This document shows positions 5,393-5,787 of a stretch of DNA of 5,787 bases, piece after piece. Each line of letters begins with the position of its first letter. Within the stretch, counting starts at the first letter, position 1. The translations under genes were made by a program, and so were the position numbers. The notes under the pieces are model-generated. The model had not been told where the DNA came from, made no database searches, and saw only the letters and a list, made by a program, of their open reading frames with translations. Source of the stretch: Syntrophaceae bacterium (lineage in GTDB: Bacteria > Desulfobacterota > Desulfomonilia > Desulfomonilales > Desulfomonilaceae); the NCBI GenBank assembly GCA_014874425.1, contig JACWAG010000191.1, forward strand, positions 1 to 5,787. The letters are read 5' to 3'.

Positions 5393-5787
5393 ATGAACAT
5401 TCTGGTTCTAGGATCACTGGCTTACGACCGGATTATGGATTTCCCGGACAAATTTTCGAACCATATATTACCAGACAAGATACATATTCTGAATGTATGT
5501 TTCATGGTCAACGGCTTAAGAGAACTTTTCGGCGGTACCGCTGGCAATATCGCTTACAATCTTGCTCTGCTGGGTGAACGTCCCATAATCCTGGCATGCG
5601 CCGGAAAAGATTTTGATTCTTACGAAAGGTGGCTTAGCGGTTTCTCTTTGCCTCTTGACGCAGTGCGTCGGGTGGAACATGAATTCACCGCCGGAGCGTA
5701 CATTACTACAGACCTTTCGGACAATCAGATCACAGGATTTAATCCTGGGGCCATGAAAGAACCATGCCTCCAGGACATAGATCAATA
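5393..5787 (+). CDS. PfkB-family (adenosine-kinase-like) carbohydrate/nucleoside kinase, N-terminal part
   Basis: 131 codons from the ATG at 5393 are open to the right edge, so the C-terminal half is missing. The opening MNILVLGSLAYDRIMDFP is the first strand and substrate-binding start typical of ribokinase/PfkB enzymes. FGGTAGNIAYNLALLG (residues 46-61) is the conserved Gly-Gly substrate-binding motif. LACAGKDF (67-74) and the lid/strand region EFTAGAYITTDLSDNQITGF (97-116) followed by NPGAM also fit, and resemble the adenosine-kinase-like branch. The family transfers phosphate from ATP to a sugar or nucleoside in the cytoplasm; the catalytic GAGD loop would lie beyond the window, so substrate and activity cannot be judged. 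AAAGGGG (5379-5385) sits 7 nt before the ATG. It is divergent from the small gene at 4833-5147, across a 245-bp gap containing a promoter with a perfect -35. Confidence 0.93.
   Translation, partial: MNILVLGSLAYDRIMDFPDKFSNHILPDKIHILNVCFMVNGLRELFGGTAGNIAYNLALLGERPIILACAGKDFDSYERWLSGFSLPLDAVRRVEHEFTAGAYITTDLSDNQITGFNPGAMKEPCLQDIDQ

Noticed and set aside
5314..5785. Open frames on both strands overlapping the kinase (5314-5577 plus, 5516-5785 minus)
   Set aside because: The frame from 5393 carries unmistakable PfkB motifs and a ribosome binding site; the others show no protein features.

Overview
The window looks like a chromosomal stretch of a Gram-negative bacterium of moderate G+C content. 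Three of the six genes encode proteins with N-terminal Sec-type signal peptides, and one of these is a SurA/PpiC-type parvulin, which fits a periplasm. The mix of tandem FGE/sulfatase-modifying-factor domains, an FmdB-like zinc ribbon and an adenosine-kinase-like PfkB protein would suit a Desulfobacterota (former Deltaproteobacteria) genome. That placement is a low-confidence inference from protein style, not something the sequence proves.

Layout: five genes are on the minus strand. In transcription order they are a small putative ribbon-helix-helix protein (5147-4833), an FmdB-like zinc ribbon with an extra cysteine-rich tail (4760-4521), a secreted parvulin peptidyl-prolyl isomerase (4351-3506), a 996-residue secreted protein with two FGE-sulfatase domains and a C-terminal PDZ domain (3282-292), and the first 45 codons of another secreted protein running off the left edge (137-1). 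On the plus strand, diverging from the ribbon-helix-helix gene, a PfkB-family sugar/nucleoside kinase starts at 5393 and runs off the right edge.

The genes do not look like one tight operon. Two terminator-like hairpins (4489-4510 and 3406-3428, both read on the minus strand) follow the zinc-ribbon and isomerase genes, and every gap from 72 to 233 bp holds a promoter-like or dyad element. The most striking is a perfect 10-bp inverted repeat (3287-3318) in the leader of the FGE/PDZ gene. Its 3' arm contains the Shine-Dalgarno sequence of the preferred start codon.

Functionally, the left two-thirds encodes envelope proteins: a folding catalyst, a multidomain FGE/PDZ protein and an unknown exported protein. 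The right third encodes small cytoplasmic metal-binding or DNA-binding candidates and a kinase. No RNA genes, CRISPR arrays, insertion sequences or prophage features were seen. The best leads are the RBS-sequestering hairpin and the FGE tandem whose two copies both lack the catalytic cysteine pair.
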